DNA of 64,000 bases from Conchocele bisecta. Its lineage: Eukaryota > Mollusca > Bivalvia > Lucinida > Thyasiridae. The stretch's first letter is position 1. Each line of letters starts with the position of its first letter. Location of the stretch: the NCBI GenBank assembly GCA_029237695.1, contig JAQRGA010000107.1, forward strand, positions 31,882 to 95,881, given 5' to 3'. Shown one piece after another: positions 60,973-64,000 of this stretch. The notes beneath the pieces were generated by a model, which had not been told where the DNA came from, searched no databases, and was given only the letters and a program-made list of their open reading frames with translations. The position numbers were made by a program, and so were the translations under genes.

Positions 60973-61908
60973 TCACAGCTGCAACAAGAATTCAGACCGT
61001 TTTTCAAACGACTTCGTAATAAATATTCCGAGATTTCTAATAATGCTCCTATTAGCAGAAAAAAACAACTCAACGACTTTATACATACTTGGTCTTCTTA
61101 GATAATAATTACGAATATATGTGCGACGTAACTCAGTATATAAAGGGCATTCAATAAGGAAGTGAAATTCGTCCTCTAAAACGTTACATATTGAACATGT
61201 TCTCCTATCAACTGGAGTCCTTACAGGTTTATGCCATCTACCAGCCTCGATTTCTAACCTGTGTGAGGATACTCTCAACTTTGTAAGACCTACACGAAAT
61301 TTCCTAATAGTAATGCTATCAAGATAAGGTTGATAGTCAAATCTAGCAATAACTCTATAAAACACAGCTCGTGTAGACTCGTTTAATCTAGACATCCAGT
61401 TTTGGACAAAATTATCATGTAATCTCTGTTTGAAAATGTGCATAAAGTTGTTTATATTCCCCACCCCTTGTGCTATCCACACATTACCAAAGCCTAACTG
61501 TGTAAGTAGATTTCTGACTAGTGATGCCCAGTTACTTTTAGTTGGCCTGTCAGTCATGTCATTTAACATCATCTTATATATACCTCTAACATATTTTCTT
61601 TCTGGCATGTACATCATTCTCAGCCAATACTCAACTATATTAAATAATCTGAGTGTATGTAATGTTGTTCTTCCAAGTTCTCCATATATAAAATCATTTT
61701 GAGTTGATATTTTAACTCCAAGTAATATTTTACAGAATTGTAAATGGGTACGCTCGATCTGATTCGCTTGTGCAAATCCCCAAACCTCGCTTCCATAATT
61801 TAAAATCGGTAATATAAGTTTATCGAATAGCTGTAGCACATGTTTTGGCGTCAATTCATTAAAACTGTGCAGGCATTTATTTAACTTGAATACAGCCTTC
61901 CGTGCTTC
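60973..61908 (-). mobile_element. Non-LTR retrotransposon, 3' end of ORF2 (5'-truncated LINE)
   Basis: An uninterrupted frame of about 310 codons enters from 61905 (KAVFKLNKCLHSFNELTPKH) and ends at 60973. It matches the region after the reverse transcriptase in LINEs common in molluscs: LFDKLILPILNYGSEVWGF, HLQFCKILLGVK, YGELGRTTLHTLRLFNIVEY, NWASLVRNLLTQLGF and SSHRLEIEAGRWHKP. A CxxC-x8-H-x4-C zinc motif (CSICNVLEDEFHFLIEC) follows. No stop or frameshift is seen, unlike every other element here, so it is probably young. The reverse transcriptase and endonuclease are absent through 5' truncation, the usual result of incomplete target-primed reverse transcription. Clade (CR1, L2, RTE-like) is not assigned. 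Confidence 0.75.
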
Positions 61909-62500
61909 TTATACTTCTTAATGAAAGGATGTTTCAGCAGCACATGAGAATCGTCTCCTAAGACTATTTTTACGTGTCCTGTTAGGGACATATTACAATC
62001 TCGCGATCTCACGATCTCGCGATATCGAGCATAGGTTGATCGCGAGATTGCGAAGTATGATCGCGATATTGCGAGACGAAAACGCGCGATTCTATCATAT
62101 TCAATCTTGCTTTTTCGCAGCCTCGCCCACAGGTGGAAGATCGCGCGTTTTTGCTTCGCGATCTGCATCAACACGCATGAGCAAAACTAACCCGAATTTT
62201 CTGTCTGTAACACAGGGTAAGTAGCCCTGCGCTACCTACGCTTTATAAATCGGGTTACAGCAAACTATATTTCCAAAAGCGGAAATCGAGATGGCGAAAA
62301 CGCGAGACGATTCTCATATCTTTAGGAGACGATTCGCATGTTTTCGCAAGACGGAAACATTGCGAAACGACAGCTCTAGACGAATCATAATGCTGATTGT
62401 TTTATTTTGGATTGCTGATGGCAGCCGTACCTTTGTCCAAACTGTAGATCCCGATGAGCCGGCTCATCGGGATCTACGCCATTCATTTGCAATTTGCATT
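61905..62500. repeat. Dispersed repeat R, copy 2
   Basis: Collinear with 14025-14640. It starts 'tacttcttaatgaaagg' and runs through the TCGCGA-rich part. It ends in the 34 bp palindrome at 62444-62477. Confidence 0.8.
62444..62477. repeat. Perfect 34 bp palindrome
   Basis: GTAGATCCCGATGAGCC is followed immediately by its exact reverse complement. Diverged versions lie at 482, 14568, 21605 and, as a half, 63375. Confidence 0.9.
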
Positions 62501-62501
62501 T

Positions 62502-62548
62502 GAGATACATGCCACATGACACTGGTGAATTCATGTGGTATGTATCTC
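62502..62548. repeat. 18 bp stem-loop
   Basis: GAGATACATGCCACATGA pairs with TCATGTGGTATGTATCTC (one G-T wobble position) around an 11 base loop. Confidence 0.7.
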
Positions 62549-64000
62549 TAATGTAATCATATTGTATTGCGCGTAACCAACTCGGAAACACATGGAAACA
62601 CATGAAGACATGGTAAACTTAGGTTCATAGGTTCATAAACAGGGTCTCTATGATTATGCGAAACGAAATACACGACTGTGTATTCAATTTTCGAATAGTT
62701 AAAGCATAATCTGCGAGTTAAACATCAGATACCGTCAATCTCGTGTTTTGAACGCTTCAAGTAACAAACACGCACGAATACAGATACTATCGATTTATAA
62801 CGAGGTGGAACATAATGCATGTTATTGACCAGTGATCTAGCGTAGAAATATGTAGAATGCACATGATTTACTCGACTTATTTATTGAAAATATCTGTTTA
62901 TTGTAAGATCCATTTTGCCAGTAGAGCCACATAAGATACTACTACTACAACTTGTATATGTACATGTATCATTATTGAACATGGAAAGCGAGACTATACT
63001 GGTGTAGGGAGTCTGTAAAATACGAGAGTTGTCCTATCCCGTCCACAGCCTTCGTAACCCTGGGGAACGATTAAAATGTCAAACTTAGTCTAGCTTTATC
63101 ACCGTGACCATAGCATGGTGTCTACCACGATACATGTACGATCCGACAAAATGGGGTTATTCATGTGTAGATCGAGACCAGACAGTGCCACCGACCAGTC
63201 TATCTATACACATCACCAGCTTGAATGTTCGCAATTCGATCAACCAATTAGCCAGCCCGGTTTTATCAGATCGGGTCACATACGGGGTATACGGATAAGA
63301 ACATGGACAATACTGCAGTTGGAACAGTTTGCAGATTTTGATTCTCTTGCGTGTTAGATAAATCAGACGGCTATGTAGATCCTGATCACACTGCGCGGAT
63401 ACTGGTTTGAAAGCTGCACATGCGACTATACACATGACGTATATGCGCAGTCTTACCAGAACCTACCATGTCTATTAATCAATGAAACACGAACCATGCA
63501 TTGACCCTGCCTCCAGCAAGCAGTACATTTCCCTGTCAGCAGGTCTGGATGTAGGTGCGTGATATGGCAAATCATGAGAAAGACAGGTCGCTAATTGATT
63601 GATTAATAAAATTAGTTGATGTAAACAAAATACATGTATTTCCACGAAATGTACGACTTTTATCAATTATCAATCACGTCTACCATGTGTACGTTACGGT
63701 GCATACAGGAGCTCAAGTGCCGCAGATATTACATGTCTATTACGTGAATACGAGTACGCACAATACGAATACACGTATCTTATAGCATTGACATGATCCT
63801 GATGATTGGCTAATGCTGCTTACACCGGCGTCATTGTATAATGCCAACAGACTACGCTACACACACTTATAGTTATATATCTATATTATAATGCTGTGTA
63901 GACATGTAGACTGGTGGCAAAACGACGGGGCGTATCTTATCACCATATGACCATAATCAGACTTCGAAACACCATATTCACAACCCACGATCAAAGAGCA
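62549..64000. other. Intergenic, nothing recognised
   Basis: Overlapping short frames at 63104-63435 include a half copy of the GATGAGCC module ('gatcctgatcacactg' near 63379). No gene or complete element is supported up to the window edge. Confidence 0.35.

Overview
This looks like a window of repeat-rich eukaryotic nuclear DNA from a marine invertebrate, most probably a mollusc. That assignment is an inference from four things: AT-rich non-coding background, no bacterial-style operons, abundant cut-and-paste and non-LTR elements of animal type, and dispersed motifs that I associate with molluscan genomes (GACG runs, 'aggggagataac' modules, 'gtgaccttgacc' modules). I found no intact host protein-coding gene. 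Every recognisable protein-coding stretch is a transposable element or a relic of one, and most short open frames are chance frames in repeats.

Layout. 1-245 holds the N-terminal end of a broken PIF/Harbinger (HARBI1-like) nuclease. About 565-3560 and 4865-9435 are two diverged copies of a 3 kb segment; the second carries a 1.59 kb foldback element, and the first preserves the empty site. 9757-10866 is a 35-36 bp minisatellite with a 142 bp higher-order period. 11785-12133 is a pogo/Tigger-type MITE, and 12306-15219 is a 2.9 kb non-autonomous element bounded by matching inverted ends. 17405-18350 is a decayed Ty3/Gypsy pol. 22614-29021 (minus) is a long, broken, intronless gene of an XPG-nuclease plus CXC family, probably an Academ-type DNA transposon, with an internal 1.33 kb tandem triplication. 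36660-39310 (minus) is a decayed L1/Tx1-type LINE. 39334-42905 holds 42 bp and 45 bp minisatellites, and 43118-48510 a dimeric 370 bp satellite with further higher-order structure. 54267-54725 is a foldback element packed with GCGGCCGC palindromes. 52451-58701 contains three full copies of a TTAA-flanked MITE, with three pogo-like MITEs between them at 55253-56023. 60973-61908 (minus) is the 3' end of a second, much younger-looking LINE, inserted in a dispersed repeat that also occurs at 14 kb.

Two short stretches, 41940-42330 and 43250-43450, each lie in an interruption of a tandem array. Each concentrates classic promoter motifs (E-box, CRE, GC box or CCAAT, ETS or NRF1-like, YY1-like). They are the best candidates for host regulatory DNA. 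A 60440-60690 stretch resembles a terminal exon with a polyadenylation signal, but it is unrecognised.

The elements do not form a pathway. What links them is mechanism: repeated creation of palindromes and tandem arrays out of transposon ends, and nested insertions that give relative ages. All boundaries are read by eye and may be off by several bases unless target-site duplications are stated. No identities or database matches were computed.
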